From NCBI GenBank assembly GCA_003248845.1, contig QFPD01000120.1, forward strand, positions 1 to 6,622: DNA of 6,622 nucleotides, written 5' to 3'. The position numbers and the translations under genes are program-made. Every line of letters begins with the position of its first letter. The first letter of the stretch is position 1. The stretch comes from Microbacterium sp. (GTDB lineage Bacteria > Actinomycetota > Actinomycetes > Actinomycetales > Microbacteriaceae). This document shows, one piece after another, positions 5,630-6,622 of the stretch. The notes beneath the pieces are model-generated. The model saw only the letters and a program-made list of their open reading frames with translations, made no database searches and was not told the DNA's origin.

Positions 5630-5677
5630 CGCCCGTGCGGGCGCGAAGAGAACTGCGGTTCGGAGGAGTTTTCGCGC
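5630..5677 (+). terminator. Nested inverted repeats after mazG, possible terminator
   Basis: Starting 23 nt past the mazG stop, CGCCC (5630-5634) and GGGCG (5639-5643) can form a 5-bp hairpin with a GTGC loop. A larger structure pairs 5641-5649 with 5669-5677 (nine pairs, one G-U), and inside it GAAC (5650-5653) pairs with GTTC (5658-5661) around a TGCG loop. The two outer stems share 5641-5643, so they compete. No 3' U-tract follows, so an intrinsic terminator of the classical type is uncertain. It lies upstream of the proposed hisS promoter, which favours termination of nhaA-mazG over control within the hisS leader. Confidence 0.35.
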
Positions 5678-5723
5678 ATCGCCCCGACGCGCCGGCCAAG
5701 GATTCCGCGACACCGCGACCTGG

Positions 5724-5729
5724 AATACT
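5724..5729 (+). promoter_or_regulatory. Candidate hisS -10 box of a leaderless promoter
   Basis: AATACT matches four of six positions of TATAAT. Six bases separate it from the GTG at 5736, so transcription would start at the start codon itself. No Shine-Dalgarno sequence precedes the GTG and no clear -35 box is seen near 5701-5706. The arrangement is typical of leaderless genes in actinobacteria. Confidence 0.5.
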
Positions 5730-5735
5730 GGCTGG

Positions 5736-6622
5736 GTGCCCTCCGTGAACCCACCGCGCGGCATGCGCGACTTCCTCCCCGCCGACAAGGCCCGTCGCGA
5801 GCGCGTGCTCGCCGTGATCCGCGAGCGCTACCGCGCCCACGGGTTCGACGAGATCGAGACGCCCGTCATGGAGGACTACGGCCGCCTCCACGCCGGCATC
5901 GGCGGCGACAACGAGAAGCTCGCGTTCAACGTCCTCAAGCGCGGACTGGATGCCGAGGCCATCGCTGCGGCTGAAGCCGACCCCGCTCGACTCGCGGATC
6001 TGGGCCTCCGCTACGACCTGACCGTGCCGCTCGCACGGTTCTACGCGACGCACCGCGCGGAGCTTCCGGCGGTGTTCCGCTCGATCCAGATGGCGCCGGT
6101 CTGGCGTGCGGAGCGCCCGCAGAAGGGGCGCTACCGCCAGTTCGTGCAGTGCGACATCGACATCATCGGCGATGCGACGGGCCGCGCCGAGGCCGAGCTC
6201 CTCGTCGCAACCCTCGACGCGGTCGACGCCCTCGGACTCGAGGGTGCGACCGTGCGCGTCAATGACCGCCGCGCACTGGACTGGATGCTCGGACAGTTCG
6301 GCTTCGGTGCCGACGAGCGACCGGGCGTGCTCATCACGATCGACAAGCTCGACAAGATCGGTCCGACTGGCGTCGTCGCGGAGCTGCGCGAACGCGGCGC
6401 CACGGCGGCGGCCGTCGACGCGTTCGAGGCGTTCCTGCGCCGCCCGCAGACGCTCGAGCTGCGCGCGTTCGGCTCCGCGGCGATCCGCAAGGCCCTTCCC
6501 GTCGGCGCCCCCGACGAGATCGTCGACGACCTCGTCGCCTTGGGCGACGCGGTCGCGGCTGCCCGCGGCGTGCCGCAGCCGTCCTTCACACTGCCGATCG
6601 CGTTCGACCCGTTCCTCGTGAG
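5736..6622 (+). CDS. hisS: Histidyl-tRNA synthetase, N-terminal 295 residues (runs off the right edge)
   Basis: HisRS is the class II synthetase that charges tRNA-His with histidine in the cytoplasm. Landmarks in order: NPPRGMRDFLP (5-15), the motif 1 region ETPVMEDYGRL (41-51), LRYDLTVPLARFY (91-103), motif 2 PVWRAERPQKGRYRQF (121-136) with Arg124 and Arg132, QCDIDIIG (138-145), VRVNDRRAL (173-181) and TIDKLDKIG (201-209). The histidine-specific RGLxYY block and the anticodon domain lie past the window. YDLTVP replaces the RPEGT usual in bacterial HisRS, and the insert GGDNEKLAFNVLKRG (56-70) is also of the eukaryote/Bacteroidetes-like type. GTG 5736 is chosen because a -10 box ends 6 nt upstream; GTG 5745 (MNPPRGM) is possible, and ATG 5763 would cut into the conserved PRGMRDF block. 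It follows mazG by 129 bp and probably has its own promoter. Confidence 0.93.
   Translation, partial: MPSVNPPRGMRDFLPADKARRERVLAVIRERYRAHGFDEIETPVMEDYGRLHAGIGGDNEKLAFNVLKRGLDAEAIAAAEADPARLADLGLRYDLTVPLARFYATHRAELPAVFRSIQMAPVWRAERPQKGRYRQFVQCDIDIIGDATGRAEAELLVATLDAVDALGLEGATVRVNDRRALDWMLGQFGFGADERPGVLITIDKLDKIGPTGVVAELRERGATAAAVDAFEAFLRRPQTLELRAFGSAAIRKALPVGAPDEIVDDLVALGDAVAAARGVPQPSFTLPIAFDPFLV

Noticed and set aside
5662..5668. GGAGGAG resembling a ribosome binding site for a small gene before hisS
   Set aside because: No ATG, GTG or TTG occurs at usable spacing downstream, and the bases lie in the loop of the inverted repeat.
4848..6053. 401-codon open frame on the minus strand
   Set aside because: It is antisense across the end of nhaA, mazG, the intergenic gap and the start of hisS, all of which have family motifs on the plus strand.

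Overview
The window looks like a chromosomal housekeeping segment from a very GC-rich actinobacterium, most likely a member of the Microbacteriaceae such as Microbacterium. This is inferred from the overall base composition, GTG starts, TAnnnT-type -10 boxes and protein flavour; no rRNA or other taxonomic marker is present. There is no sign of a mobile element, phage, CRISPR array, tRNA or rRNA. No stretch longer than about 140 bp lacks a gene.

Layout. (1) 1-157, minus strand: the first 52 codons of an NADP-type glutamate dehydrogenase (gdhA). (2) 158-296: a 139-bp divergent promoter region with two candidate promoters whose -35 boxes overlap. (3) 297-896, plus: a 199-aa left-handed beta-helix protein of the gamma-carbonic-anhydrase fold in which all three metal-binding histidines are replaced. 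(4) 915-3602, minus: a complete 895-aa phosphoenolpyruvate carboxylase (ppc), converging on gene 3 across an 18-bp gap. (5) 3603-3723: a 121-bp divergent region with interlocked ppc and nhaA promoters and a leader hairpin directly before the nhaA ribosome binding site. (6) 3724-4917, plus: the Na+/H+ antiporter NhaA. (7) 4914-5606, plus: MazG, joined to nhaA by an ATGA start/stop overlap; its C-terminal repeat of the MazG fold is degraded and carries a tandem-repeat linker. (8) 5607-5735: a 129-bp gap with a nested inverted repeat (probable end of the nhaA-mazG transcript) and a promoter that places the hisS start codon at the 5' end of the mRNA. (9) 5736-6622, plus: the first 295 codons of histidyl-tRNA synthetase (hisS), running off the window.

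How the genes fit together. The left half has a carbon/nitrogen theme: PEP carboxylase refills oxaloacetate using bicarbonate, and glutamate dehydrogenase drains 2-oxoglutarate into glutamate. A carbonic-anhydrase-like protein lies between them but appears unable to bind zinc as a classical enzyme would. The right half pairs ion and pH homeostasis (NhaA) with nucleotide-pool cleaning (MazG), followed by hisS, probably under its own promoter.

I found no new multi-gene system. The points most worth a second look are the dead-looking carbonic anhydrase site, the decayed C-terminal half of MazG, the eukaryote/Bacteroidetes-like HisRS lineage, apparent leaderless starts of ppc and hisS, and the nhaA leader structure.
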